Source of the DNA: Hyposmocoma kahamanoa
Lineage: Eukaryota; Arthropoda; Insecta; Lepidoptera; Cosmopterigidae
Direction of reading: 5' to 3'
NCBI RefSeq assembly: GCF_003589595.1
Contig: NW_020654422.1
Span: 18,949,405-19,013,404 of the forward strand
DNA length: 64,000 nucleotides
Shown here: positions 33,801-46,300 of the stretch, in pieces
Position numbering within the stretch: the stretch's first letter is position 1
How the letters are laid out: the number at the start of each line of letters is the position of its first letter
The notes under the pieces: generated by a model
The model's input: only the letters and a program-made list of their open reading frames with translations
What the model was told of the DNA's origin: nothing
The model's database searches: none
Program-made: the position numbers and the translations under genes

Positions 33801-36800
33801 TAAAAGTCAATTGTATAAAAAATAATAATTATATAGGAAAAATCTCTTTGTTTAATCTTAATACATAGTATATTTTAAAATTGTAGTTAAGACATGGTTT
33901 TTTATTAAATACTTATCGTGGTGTGACTTTACCACAAGTTTAAATATTAAGTTTTTTTTATGTTTCAAACTATAAGCAAATGCGGGAATAGTAGGTTACA
34001 CATGTTGGGCATGTCTCCAAGTGAGGGCATTTACTCTTTGAACGGTGTTGTCTCTTCAGGAATAAAATGTCTCTCTGCTTAAGGAGTTTTTCATAGTTTC
34101 GCGTTGTTAGCTTGGCTGCCAGTTCGTTAGGGTGTTTTTCAAGCCTTTTCTGGTATCTGACAGTAGCATTGTGGATTTCATCCTTAACAGTGTTCATCTT
34201 CAGATAGCTGTGGATCTCATTGTTGGTGACGAGCCATGTTGCGTTGGAAAGCGATCATAAGATAACATTCTGCATCCACTGTATGATCAAGATATTGTAA
34301 TTGCTGGCGCAACTCCAGAGTTGGATGCCATACATCCAGACAGGTTTAAATATTGTTTTATAGATGAGAAGTTTGTTATCTACTGAGAGATGTGTTGGTT
34401 CCTCATTAGGCGATCTATATGCAAGCCGAGATATCTCACATAGTCCTCTTGAGGCAATGTTGTATTATTCAATTGCACAGGTGGACAATTTCCCTTTCGC
34501 AGCGTAAACGTGATTTGCAGTGATTTTGACGGACTGGCCTTTATCCTCCACTTTTGGAGCCATTTGGATACATCATTTCGTTGCTTGCATTGTAGTTGAT
34601 AGTAGTTGCTTGCAGCTTTTGTGCTGCAATGTCAGGATTCTTATCACTGGCAAGTATAGCTGTATCGTCAGCAATCCTGCCTGAAGCCGAACTGGTGATC
34701 TGGAATGATGTTATCCTTTTAGTTAAAATTGTATTTTATAATACTTGACTTTTTTTACTTTTATGCTATTTTCTGTATTAGGAAATATGAGGAGGTGTAT
34801 CCACCGGAGGTATCCGAGTTCGTGTACATCACTGATGACACATACACAAAGCGTGAGGTTCTACGCATGGAGCATCTTATACTGAAGGTGCTGTCGTTTG
34901 ACCTCTCCACTCCCACATCGCTTGCCTTCCTCTCGCACTACTGTATTTCCAATGGACTATCAAAGAAGACATTCCATTTGGCTTCTGTAAGTATTTAATG
35001 CCCTATTTTAAAAATATATTCTTTTATTATACCAAGTGACGGGGCGAACAAGTCGTGCCCCTGGTGGTAAGCGGAACGTCTATCCATAACAGTTGCAGTG
35101 CCATTCAGAGCTTTAAGTCGCAAAGATTTTAGGTGCACTACCACTGCGCCCGTCATCCTAAGACATAAGTTGACAAGTCCCATGTGTCTGTTTTTCAACC
35201 AATTCCCAATGACAAGTCCCAATTTCACCAGCAACCTTGCTTTTCCAAATCGGAACACAGTAATGCTGGCATTACCGCTTAGCTACAGAAATAGGTAAGG
35301 TTGCAGTACTTCTTTAGACGAACTCTGAAGGAGTTCTATTGCTGTTATGTATGTATCACAGGCCCAGAACTAGTCATTGACTCAAATCAAGTTTGTTGGG
35401 TGAAGTTGATAATTATCGCCACATTTTCACAGTACATCGCGGAGTTGTGTCTGTTGGAAGCCGACCCGTACTTGCAGTTCAAGCCGTCGGTGATCGCCGC
35501 CGCGTCACTCGCCACAGCGCGACACTGCCTCCTTTGCGAGTCTTGCGAACGTTTCGAGAACAGGGATATACCTGAGGTGAGGGTGGTAATTTCGTATTAT
35601 ATTACAAAAGGTGCCCCAAAACTCAACGTCAAGCGGGGCTACCCGGACGAGAGGCTAGGTTATACCTGTTGTAGTCCATCAATTGTCACCATCGAGTATA
35701 TAACCAGAAATAGTGGCGAAATGTCATTTAATTTGTTTGAAAACTGTTCAGCCATATCATTACTGTGACAATTGCGCTCCGATTGGCCAGCCCGAGTTCG
35801 AAACAATTGACGGGTGTCGTCAATGGGTGTCGTCAACTTTTTCATTTCAAATCGACCAGTTAACTTGAACTTTGTTATAATGGACGAAAATTTCAAAATT
35901 ACTTATTTAATATTTCTGTACCTCCAGTGTAAATGGGTTAAACTCAAAAAATGCTATTTTACATGAGAGCGGAAACTCGTTTTGAATCAGTTCTTTTCTC
36001 ACTCGTTCACAAAAAAAAAAATATTTTTTCAAATCGTTTCAGATAGAATAAAGAGTAAGTAATAAGTTGATTGTAAAATGAACCTGTATTTTGCAAAAAT
36101 GACGGAGATATTGGCTTACATAATTTGTTTGTATCCCTTTACACAAAAAATGGAAATGTATATGGTTAAAGTAGATTTTGTCGAAAGAAATCAGAAAGTT
36201 ATCAAAAAGTAATCAAAGTAAAATAGTACCGCTTTACACAAATTCACGCTTTTGAAATTGTTTGCGGGTATCGATAAAACATAATTTTTACCGCTTTACA
36301 CAATATTAGGCCGGTATTATAAAACAAAATATGTATAGTTTCAGTTTTCTTTACACCAACACTCGTACGACATTTAATTTGTTCATACAGGTAGAAGTAG
36401 ACGTTAACCATAATTAAAACATACGGTTTGCGAATGTCGCTATTGCTTGTGAGATAAATTAAAAATAAACCATTTTGAACGAATTACTTAAATTTTTGCT
36501 AACATTAATCCCTTTGCATAATCGTTATCTCCGCAGTCAATGGTAGCATAAACACAAGTGTCAAAACAAACGATGTAGCATTACGAAAAACACGTAATGG
36601 TATCAAAATCCACATTTTGGGTAAACTCGAGTTTAACCGTTTTACACTGGAGGTACAGATTTAATTACCGATGAAATGTGATTCCATTTGTTTTCTAATT
36701 AGACGTTTTGCTTTTTTTCCCACATCGCCGAATAGAACAGCACGGCACTGTTAGAGATATTATCTTTATTACAATAAATACAGAATATTTTTTGGAATAT

Positions 36801-38340
36801 ACGTAGACGTATACACAGGTAAGTAGTTGGCCTGTCTATATTTCAATGCAAACGAGAGTTGATATTTATAAGAGCTATGTCGCTAATGTGTTAGCAGCAA
36901 TATATGGCCCTTATTTCTCGATGATTGTCACTTAGTTAGGCATATTTTTGAAAATGTTGAAAATCGACACCTTGGACCGCATCTTTAGGTACCGGGATCG
37001 CAAATTTTTCAATTTTGCACTGTTTTTTTAATGTAATCCAAAGGAAACAACGGCCGTTGTCAGTTTAGTAAAAAAACGAAGGTCGATTGTCAGCCAAGTT
37101 TGACATGGCTTTTGCCTCCAGGCGGAAGAGCGTCCGGCGGCGCCGGCGTGCGCGGGCGCGGCCTGGCCCCTGGCGCTGGCGGCGTCGGCCGGCTACGCGC
37201 TGGCCGAGCTGCAGCCGTGCCTGCGCCAGCTGGCGCGCAGCCACGCGCACGCGCCGCTGCAGCCCTACCAGGCCATCCCCGACAAGTACAAGAGCAACAA
37301 GTCAGTCTCGCGACCCTTCTCTTTCCGGCTATCGCGCGTAGTAGGTTTCGACGCTGAGCGCGCTTAAGGTCTGGCCAGATGATTGCTGAATTCTCCAAAT
37401 TGCGAAATATGTGGAATTCCAGAGGGCACATCGTATCAGTACGCAATTTTTTGATTTTTTTTAAGCTTCAAATGCGCACTGCATTTCAATTCAATCTTAC
37501 CTGATGGAAAGTGACGATGATGTCGACGAAGCATGCGCACTTAAATAACACCTATTCGCTCTCGCCTTGAAAGGCCCAAGTTATGGTGTTCAGGGAATAT
37601 GAGAATTCCACTCTTTAGCTATTCGCCATATAAATGTGAAGGCCTAATAACTGTTAATCAATTAATGACGTTTGGTTAGGGGTATTTTTATCTGTGTGAG
37701 AATTGTTTTATTATTTTTTTGATATATTGTTGTTCTAATGAGGTTGTGTTCAACAATTATATCAAAGTCCCTAAATAAATAAAGAGTATGAATTGATATT
37801 CAATTATTTTTATGTGAAATTACTATACTAGTTTGTTATAATTATTAATACAAAGATTAAACACTCAGAAAAAAATCCTTGGATCCGGCCAGATTCGAAC
37901 CGACGTCTTCTAGCATACCGTGCCAGATGCTATCACAGAAATATCATAGATTTCTCATAGACGGCACTACGGCTAAAAAGTCTTTGAAAAACCAAATACA
38001 AAGATAAGACGCAAGCACATAGAAAAATTCTTGAGGTCCGCTGGTTCGTTCCGTGGGCGGCTTAGTTGGTATAGCGTCTGGCACGGTATGCTAGAAGACG
38101 TCGGTTCGAATTCGGCCGGATCGAAGGAATTTTTTCTGAGTGTTCGATCTTTGTATTAATAATTATAACTATAATTTGTGACAACAATTTATATATAAGA
38201 ATATGTAGATAAGTATTTTGTCGCGCAGGTACGAAGCCGTGTCGACAATCGAGGCCCGACCCATGTTCCCTGTGGCAAAGTACCAGCCGCCCGCCAACGC
38301 CAACAACACACGCGCGAACGATGCCGCGAGATCCAGCTAG
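30845..38340 (+). CDS. CycA: Cyclin A
   Basis: Mitotic and S-phase cyclin that binds Cdk1/Cdk2. Exons: 30845-30994, 31068-31345, 31532-31754, 33515-33738, 34782-34986, 35433-35576, 37122-37300, 38229-38340; phases 0,2,0,2,0,0,2 fit and give 504 residues. The N-terminus has a KEN box (residues 19-21) and a destruction box (RRALGDLSQ, from residue 31), both APC/C degradation signals. The cyclin box carries the hydrophobic patch [12 protein letters not shown], the helix phrases [12 protein letters not shown] and [18 protein letters not shown], then [17 protein letters not shown] and [15 protein letters not shown]. The second cyclin fold has [17 protein letters not shown] and ends [14 protein letters not shown], as in animal cyclin A. 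Exon 37122-37300 is strikingly GC- and Ala-rich beside its AT-rich neighbours, yet its ends fit the frame. Introns carry LINE, MITE and SINE copies. Confidence 0.97.
32805..32960. repeat. Dispersed repeat in cyclin A intron 3
   Basis: The stretch around cccacgctaggtggggtcgg and ttcttacgttacacccatcc is a phrase I associate with common lepidopteran repeats; only one copy is in this window. No coding capacity. Confidence 0.4.
33985..34710 (-). mobile_element. Jockey-like LINE 3' half in cyclin A intron 4
   Basis: On the minus strand: [20 protein letters not shown] (the RT catalytic region), [56 protein letters not shown] and NAVTRY-like tail words ending in [11 protein letters not shown]. The order is that of the C-terminal half of a Jockey-type polymerase. 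The 5' part is missing and the exact clade is uncertain. Confidence 0.75.
35030..35345 (+). repeat. Family B repeat in cyclin A intron 5
   Basis: Copy of the repeat at 9715-9990: aagtcgtgcccctggtggta, cagttgcagtgccattcaga, cgtcatcctaagacataagt and the ending gacgaactctgaaggagttc. Confidence 0.7.
35918..36660. mobile_element. MITE-like element in cyclin A intron 6
   Basis: Inverted ends: ctgtacctccagtgtaaa at the left, tttacactggaggtacag at the right, each followed by ggttaaactc-type words. About 740 bases, possibly flanked by ATTT on both sides. No transposase is seen. Confidence 0.65.
37790..38170. mobile_element. Family C SINE-like copies, head to head
   Basis: 37790-37945 is a reverse copy and 38045-38165 a forward copy of the same tRNA-like unit. 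The forward unit has an A-box-like cttagttggtatagcgtctg, a B-box cggttcgaattcgg, then gaaggaattttttctgagtg and ttcgatctttgtattaataa. Together they make a long inverted repeat in cyclin A intron 7, ending about 60 bases before the last exon. Confidence 0.7.
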
Positions 38341-39300
38341 TCTAACACACTGCTCACGCTCCACTCTGCTATTAACTAGTTCCGGACCCTAGCACCTTCA
38401 AACTAGTCAAATGTGGTATCAATTTTAAAACTTGCGACATCGATTTATTTAGCATCAGAAGTCAATTTGAGTCAATTAGTCTGTACTAGCGCTGGGTTCG
38501 AACAACGAATGAGCGTCACCATAAAGTACAACCTTAAGAAATGTATTCTTAAGATTGCAAGTTATGCTAAAATCACATAGTCGCTAAGACTGAAATTCTC
38601 AAAGACGAGTTTAAAACCTGGGGATCTACTCCCGTTCTCTTTCTGAAACAATTACAATCAAATAAGTAAAACTCGACCAAATTAAAGTGGACAATAAACT
38701 GGCGTTCCGTGGTCTTTGCTTACCCCTCCTCTGGGACTAGGGCGTGAGCTTATGTATGTATTTATTAAAAGACTGTCAAGTATGAAGCTTCATTCGTATC
38801 ATTCGTTTTTTAATTTCAGGTTCAGGTATTACTTATTATTTGACAATTGTTTCTGACGGATGTCGAACAGAGAACGAGAGTACAAGGGCTGGCACAATGA
38901 GTACAAAACCTGATTAATTTAATTTTCCATTGAATCTGTCATTCAACAACAGTATTTTTAGTTAAAAAATATTCAAGTTGGATCCATAACCACTGAACAA
39001 ATAATCATCAGAAAATCAAAGAACTTTGAATGCATTGTATGACACGTATTCCAATGTTAGCTTTTATTACGTTATATAATTAGATAATTGAGAGGACCTG
39101 GGGCCTAAACATTCCTCAAAGAACACCCGTGCACAGTAGCGGGATGTACATCGGATGTAGTACAGATCTGTCAAAAAAGATAGGTGAGTATTAAAATGGC
39201 GTTTTCGTATAAGCAAAGCAACTGTTAAAAGACGATAATTTTCATGTTGTGAGAGTTGTTATTCTAGTTTTATAATTAACATTTTTCCAATGGAAATAAA
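38341..39300 (+). other. Cyclin A 3' flank and likely 3' UTR
   Basis: Follows the TAG at 38338-38340. Possible poly(A) signals are at about 38690 (aataaa) and 39295-39300 (AATAAA). A dispersed repeat at 38600-38810 shares two words, a g-g-tctactcccgttctc type phrase and gtcaagtatgaagcttcatt, with 46530-46680; the first also appears in reverse at 48395-48430. Confidence 0.45.
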
Positions 39301-39906
39301 ATGATGAAGACTACGCTTCGTATGTGCCGTGTACTGTGTACGATTGCGTAAGAATGAGACTGAAGTCCACCGAAGGTTAACAATAGACCCAATTGTAAGC
39401 GAATTTGCTAAAATCTGTACAATTAGTTAGCTTAGAAACTCTGTCTATACGGAAATTCTGTTACATCGTGCCCTTATCACGAATGATCGTAACTTAGAAG
39501 TTTACAATATAAACTTATTTACGTGGTTCGATTTAGAATTTGATGTTCTATATTGTAATGTAAATAATAAGTTTTCGTGAAAATTTTAATTATTCCGTCA
39601 GAGTTCTAAGGGACGATGTTACGTGCATTTAGTTTGAAGAAGCTTTATTTTGTACTAAAATGGCTTGATTATGAAACGACACAAGCATCAGCCATTTGTA
39701 TCGCTACAACACTGTTTGTTAGTAAATTATTATTTTTGAGATATAAGGTATGTTTTAATGTTGCTAAGTAGTTTTTAATGTAATTTAATATAAAGTAAAT
39801 CGCATATTTTCTCCTGTTTTTGTACTAGGAGGTAAGTACGAATACCTATTATTGGTAATATATGATATTGTAAACCAATGATGTTTTATTTTGATTTGAA
39901 AATAAT

Positions 39907-40020
39907 TTAGTAACATTTCCTATTTCCTGCATAGTGCAGTTCGGGCGAGAGCGAGGTTGGCCCAGGTGCAAGCGGTGACGTTGAAGAATAGTTTCCTTCC
40001 CGCACGTGGCGTGATTGCAA
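39907..40020 (-). CDS. Candidate short coding patch, possible terminal exon
   Basis: A GC-rich island in AT-rich DNA. The minus strand reads VREGNYSSTSPLAPGPTSLS, then PELHYAGNRKCY and TAA, with an open frame upstream to 40020 and beyond. The composition (Ser, Pro, Gly) and codon choice look more like an exon than the surroundings. There is no clear acceptor in the right phase, though an AG near 40030 would fit a phase-2 join. It could be a far 3' exon of wengen, which is on the same strand, or chance. Confidence 0.3.
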   Translation of the reverse strand: MQSRHVREGNYSSTSPLAPGPTSLSPELHYAGNRKCY

Positions 40021-40863
40021 CTCGATTCTATATTGCAATGTGATCTTTATCGCAATTCGTTAGAGTTGTTATTATAAGCCATCGGTTCGAGAGTTAGACG
40101 AGGCTCGGTCAAATCTATTTGGAGAGCGACCGCGTGCGCGTGTTCCGCACCGCGACAAACGTCCACTCGCCCCAGAATGTATTGCACGTCATAATGGCCA
40201 TTTATCTGCTCCATATATCAATCATGCTACGTACGTATATCCTTAATGCATGACAGAACGAGACAGGAATAAAGTAAGCAACAAAGCGCCTCAGTTTACT
40301 TTGTATATTTAAAAAAATATTTTATAATCTCTTGATGTGCGAGGTTCATAAGCATTTTAAAAATTATATTTATTTGTACAATCTTATTCGGTGGTAATAA
40401 TCAAGTAGAGTGGATTTCTTGCGTGTAGACGTTGCCCAGGCCTTTTTTGTTCGAAGCTGGACCTGAAACAAAAAAATAACGGGTACAAGAATGGTAAAGA
40501 TGCTTGCCATTTCAGTTTGCAACAACTAAGTAGTAACGATCAAACGAAGAATAAAAAAATCCGATCTCATAAAGGAGCTCATGCTAATTGCGGTATGTAG
40601 CGACCATATTTGAATTTACGGCGTGTGCGCGCGCGCAAGGAATTTCAAACGTCCCCAGCTGCCGATACTATTCGTGTTTAACTGCCATAAAACGTGCGGA
40701 AATAAAAAGGAAATGAATATTGTCATTTCGTTTCATAATAATATTAGCTGCTGCACGGGATTTCGTCTGTGGAGAATAAATACTTCGGGTAGCCTACTGT
40801 ACTATAATAATTTTCAGTGTTAGTTCTCCATACAAACTTTCATCCCCTATTTTCGAGCCTTCA

Positions 40864-40923
40864 AGATTTACTTTTGTGACATGGTCACAAAAGTAAATCT
40901 AAAAAAAAAAAAAAAAAAAAAAT
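40864..40923. repeat. Perfect 17-base hairpin followed by an A-tract
   Basis: AGATTTACTTTTGTGAC at 40864-40880 and its exact complement at 40884-40900 are separated by ATG. A run of about 22 A follows, directly before the MITE that carries a SINE. The A-tract could be the tail of a retroposed piece. Confidence 0.9.
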
Positions 40924-40959
40924 GTATGGACATAACCTATGTCCTTCTCCTAGGTCCCA

Positions 40960-41450
40960 TATCGTCGGGAATAGTGCAATTAACTACCTCCGTGGCGGAA
41001 CGGTTACCATGCCGGACTGCCACGCTGAGGTCCCAGGTTCGATTCCCGGGCCGGGAGAAATGTTTGCATGGCTTACATTTATTTCTCTCGTGAGTTTGGG
41101 TGTAATTTGTGGTTGTCTATGTGTGTGTCCATGGCACCCGCGACACAGGGTTTCCCTAGTGCGGGGCTATGTTGAGTGTGTGCGTTATTAATTACGCGTA
41201 ACTAGCCTTAGATAATGGGTTTCCATTTGGGTAATTTAGTGCCCGAATCAAATCTGCGTATATGTTGTGGCAACCAAATTAGCGTAATACCTATACGGGC
41301 ATCCATTTCATGGTTCTCAGTTCGTAGACAACATAAATTAATGCTTATTGTGCAAAAATGAAAGCCGTAACCAGTGAAATAAAGTGAAAACGTTAAATCC
41401 CAAAAAACAAACAAGTGTATTACTGCAGTTATGGATATTTTCGTTGAAAA
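40960..41450. mobile_element. MITE copy interrupted by a SINE
   Basis: Left piece atatcgtcgggaatagtgca and right piece from attacgcgtaactag onward match the uninterrupted copy at 15148-15462. The SINE occupies 40983-41189. The right terminal repeat is poorly preserved. Confidence 0.75.
40983..41189 (+). mobile_element. tRNA-headed SINE family A, full-length copy
   Basis: Begins actacctccgtggcggaacgg (A-box region), B-box aggttcgattcccg, body gagaaatgtttgcatggctt and gggtgtaatttgtggttgtc, end gcacccgcgacacagggttt to gttgagtgtgtgcgtta. AATTA precedes (40978-40982) and follows (41190-41194), a five-base target duplication. Confidence 0.85.
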
Positions 41451-42879
41451 TATACCTAGATTACATCTCGCACTTCAAATAAATTTAGAATATTCTGGCT
41501 GGTCTACAGTTTCTTCAAGGAAATTTCTATTTCAAATTTTGTTTGTAAATAAATCTATAGTTGGCAAGCTCCGTGAAGCGTGTACAGAAAACGTCTGATA
41601 CGTTCGCTTCCACGTAACTCCAACGTAAACATAATTTGCAAAGTTTACCCTGAAACAAATAAAAATACGATCCAACAACACATATTTGTAGCCGTTTGTC
41701 GTATCGAAACAATTTAAATGTGCGTGTAAACGTAAATAATTTATGCTCCATGCATAACGATAAACGTGACCATTATTTTTTTTCCCTCAGAGCGGGACGC
41801 CTGTCACCTTATTATTGTTTTAAAAATAAATCACAATGTTTATTATAGCTACGAAACGTTTTAATGATTAAACAATTTTAAAATAATATATTTTTTTAAA
41901 TCTTTATTGTAGAGGGTTTTGTTCCAATGATTACGTCACACCCTCATAATGACACACACAACAAAAAGGTTACAGAGCTTAAATAACTAGTTTTGTCTCG
42001 AGAACTAAAAATGTGTAATGCTCAAAAATTAAAAAAACATGAACTAATCTGGTGGGCTGGCTTCATATATTTTTTGCGTGCTTGTGCAATTTTTATTTAA
42101 TGACCTGTTTTGTGTGTCCTGTTTTGTCAAAACGGGACATTTTTAAGTATTTTGGGACAGCCGAAACTTAAAAACGGGATTGTCCCGCTCAAAGCGGTAC
42201 GTATGGCCACGTTATCCACGCACTACACGACAAGGGCAGAATAAAGCTCATAATTTACAACTCTGCACGACACAAAACATAGACTTTTTGCCCGCTGTCT
42301 TTCTTACGGTTAATTAGTGTAGTTATTTTAATTAGCTTCAAAACAACTTGTTGGCTTTATACGTGTGTAGAGTCAACAGAAACTTATTAAGTGTACAATA
42401 GTCCTTTAATAACGCATTTAGTAATTCATGTCGACTTAAAATGCAATTTGTATTATAATAGGCACACCACAAACCACCGTAATGATAGATAATAGGCGTG
42501 CACTAGTATTGTTGTGTCCGCACAATGACCGTCGCATTTTATTACCCCCACCTACTTGACTTCCTCCTGTTTGTCTAGATTGGTCGCTAGGTACGACGTG
42601 TAACTACCTACTTGTTAAAAATGTTGGTAGGAACGAAATAATTTTACTTACACAGTGTCAAAGAACACGACTAGCACTCTAAAGAGCTTTCTAAACAGTT
42701 TCTTCGAAATAATCCTCTTTATAATGATGATTGTTGTTGTTTCATTCGTGTAGATTTCGGTCATTCTCCGACTAGTGTTCACTATCTAATTTCCGTGACC
42801 ATTTTTGTTATTTAAGTATTCGATTTTTTAATCGCGCAATATTATTTAATAGTTACACGATAATATACTTGAAGTATCC

Positions 42880-43385
42880 TTTCAGGGCGAGGTGTTAGTT
42901 CACACCGGGACAGTTGCTTCAACTGTATCAAGCACAACTTCGGTCGTGTTTGGAGTACTCTTGCCACCTTTGCGATGGCTCTGCTACATATCAACTGGCC
43001 ACCTTGGATTCAATTGACAAGCATTATAGGTGACTCGGAATTAGTAGAGGCGAAGCTGCAAAGCCTTGAACACCGTCGTAAAGTTGCCTGCTTATCGGTA
43101 TTCTACAGGATATATCACGGAGAGTGTGCGAGAGAAGTGCACGAATTAATCCGCCTTCCCCTTTCCATCATCGGGGGAAAGAGGAAGGCTCGCCATTATC
43201 GGTTCCACCCCTAAGTTGTGGATATTCCAAGAATTCGCATGAAGCGCTTCGCTTCCACATTTATATGGCGAGCGGCTATGGAGTGGAATTCCTTGCCTGC
43301 AGACTTGTTCCCTGAACGTTACAACTTGGACCTTTTCAAGGCGAGAGTGAATAGGCATTATTTAGGTGTGCATGTGAGGTGAGAT
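42880..43385 (+). mobile_element. LINE polymerase 3' remnant
   Basis: Reads LQSLEHRRKVACLSVFYRIY, HGECAREVHELI, then after frame changes an RFHIYMASGYGVEF segment and an ending close to LDLFKARVNRHYLG. This order is the C-terminal part of non-LTR polymerases common in Lepidoptera. Frameshifts and loss of the 5' part show that it is dead. Confidence 0.7.
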
Positions 43386-46300
43386 GGAAGTCAAATTCGC
43401 AGTTAGTTTTTAATAAAAAAAAAAGAGTACTTATGTAACAAAAAGTGCCACGGGAATTAGGTAGTGAACATTAGTCCAACAATAACCGGAGGATGGAGGC
43501 CAAATGCGCACTTATACTTTATATAAAAAAAACCGATTTGTGGTATTTATTTTGATAGTAATTTATGATTCTGATAGTAAATTATGATGTAAAAATTTCA
43601 GAGATCATAAGTCTACGCGGGTACCAATGTTATTGACATTACGAGGTGGTTCTCGCATGCTAAGAAGGTGCCCATAACAGGCGAGTGGCTACTTCCGCAC
43701 ACCCGAAAGGAAATTCACTTGCGATCGTAAATTTTCTATTCTATACACGATCGCAAAATCGTCAAATATCTGTTTCTTAAGTTTTGTTATTGTTTTTCAC
43801 GTGGGTATGGTAATGGGGATAGTCAATTTAGGCATGTTGTTTGAAATATAATGAACAATGATCCCTTAAATTCGTGTTGACACAACGATATGAATAAGTA
43901 GATGCATAGATAACTTTTTAATTTTTATTGCAAACGTGCCTAATAAAAAACATAATGCAAAGGACTTGCCAAATATTGAAGCTTACGTTCCAATTATTTT
44001 AAAATTGGAATCATAGGTACCTATTCAATTTTTTACGTACCTACTTTAAAATTATGTGCGGGGCTACGTAGCTGGGTACCGGTACCAAACAGAGTAATTA
44101 AGTAGTTTTCAATACTTTGTTGTGTGTTTCAAAAGAACTGTTAAAAATATGCCAAAAAGAACCAACTATCAGAAAATGTTTCGTAGTTGAACTATCTCTG
44201 AATATATCGATGTGCGCCAGGATTACATTTACGTATACGTACACCTACGTATGAGCTAAACCTTAAATTGAGTGGTTGATATACTTCGATAGATTCTATT
44301 ATTGACTGCACAAACATCTCCGGGAGGAAGCTTTTGGGCCATTTCCTGGCAGAGAAATGGGGCCGGATTGACGCACGATTTTACCGACATCCGTTCATAA
44401 TTAGACGAGGGATTTTTTATGTACCTTTCCAATTGAAGCTGATGGAATCTCGTGAATTTAAAACCGATATAACAATTGGTTGTTTCCTATTTTCTTCATT
44501 ACCAGTGTTAGCTTTGAACTTCGTAGAATGTTTGCTGCACTTTAACGTACAAGTTACTTAGTTATCTTCTCAGCACGGGTGGGATTACTTTCAGCGCACG
44601 TGTCTTGTTAATTAGCTAAGTAGGAAACGAGAATGGTCATTCATTACAATGAATGCATTTGTTTGTAGCTTTGAAACGAGAATTTATTCACGGAATGTTG
44701 AAATGTGTTTTCCATTTAGATCAACTGCAACACACTAATAAGGATTATGCCTTGGCACGCATCCCGGCCGGATTGGATTTCTGATTGTCACGGGCGAAGA
44801 AAAACATAATGATCGACCCTATGCGACGGAGTACCCGAATATTGGGCCCGCATTGTGGACTACAGCCTTAAAGGTGATAGATAGATTTTTATTCACTTTA
44901 CCTATTATTATTATTGGGGCATCTGCATTCAGGACCAATGCAACGCTTCACCTCTGCGACCATTAATTGAACATCGTTAATTACAACTCGGAGTCATTGC
45001 CAACAGCGTTAAGGAAGTGAAAGATTTCCCTAGTTTTTATTGTTTTAATTCCCGGTACCGAGCTTCATACGCCCATCATGGGGTAAGGAGTAAGTCCTTC
45101 CTTGTAAAAGAATTCATCCAGGGACATACTACTACTACCTTGCGTGCTGAAGAAATTGCAGGCATATGAAACTTGTTAACTTACGTTATAGGGTAACGGG
45201 CGCAGTGACAGTGTGTCTTTGCTTTAAATCAATGCTCTGAGTGGCACTGCAACTGCTGTGGACAGGCATGGCGCTTAACAGTAACACCAGACGTAAGACT
45301 TGTTCGTCCCGTCACTTTGTGTCATAAAAAAGCACTGACTTTGTGTCCGCCTCGCGTGAGAACCTACATTCTCTGTTTCATCTCTGCCCAGATTTGACAT
45401 GGGTTTACTCTTAAAGCTCTACTCAGCATTCTGATGCCATTTATGCCCAGTGCTAGAGCTTCACTTTGCCTATACAAATGCTCCATAATAATGGACTATA
45501 TAAATATAAATGAACAATGATAGTTCTAATGAGCGTTTGTCGTACTAAGTCAATAACACGGTGAGGTGAATGTTCTCAGTTACATGAATAGGGCAGCCTG
45601 GTCGAAGACGACGCATCCGATCAGAGTACGCAATGTACATTGCCGAGAAGTTATATACAATACGCAACTAAGTTCAGTATCATTTTGTAGTGCTAGGAAG
45701 TGGAGATTGTTGTGCGGAAAAATATTCAAAAATTATTGAAAACCAAGAAACTACGTCTGAAATTGTTTATGTATTTGCATAAAAATTTTTGGTATTTTGA
45801 AGTTGTTACTAAACCAAGCATATTTTTTTAAAACTGACTTTGTATCCAATCGCCAAAAAACTCGTCTAGAGATCAAACTGCAAACGATTCTGGTCACTTG
45901 CAACATATGGGGTTAGTAGCAGTTTTGTTCTGAAATGGCTGAAGTGTGCAAGGGTACGCAACTCGACGTGTTGCAAGAGTACGCGCGTAGTCTCCGACCA
46001 TTTTTTTAGAATAGTGTACTTCTGAATTTAATTTCTGTCGTTATGGCTCGTTCTAAATCAACTGACACCTTTTCCAAGAGTCTAGCATTTTTGAAAGTTT
46101 AACAGACCTAAGGCATATGCCTTTACCACCACTCTAACCGAAGTATATCCGTGCCACAAGTAGACTCTTCTCAGCTCTTGATGAGCAAAGATCCATGCAT
46201 ACGGAGACAAAAAATCACGTTACCAGAAAGGTACGGCGGTGATTAGTGCAACCGATAAACCTAGTCCTATCAAACTCTTACCCATAGTGCAGTGTAAGAG

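Larger units (their letters stand above)
40021..42880. other. Intergenic, repeats only
   Basis: Holds a GC-rich patch at 40130-40190 of unknown meaning, a perfect hairpin with an A-tract (40864-40923) and a SINE nested in a MITE (40960-41450). No gene is seen in 41450-42880. Confidence 0.5.

Noticed and set aside
37087..37446. Arg- and Pro-rich proteins in other frames of the cyclin A exon
   Set aside because: They are shadows of the GC-rich exon; only the frame joining both neighbours gives cyclin A.
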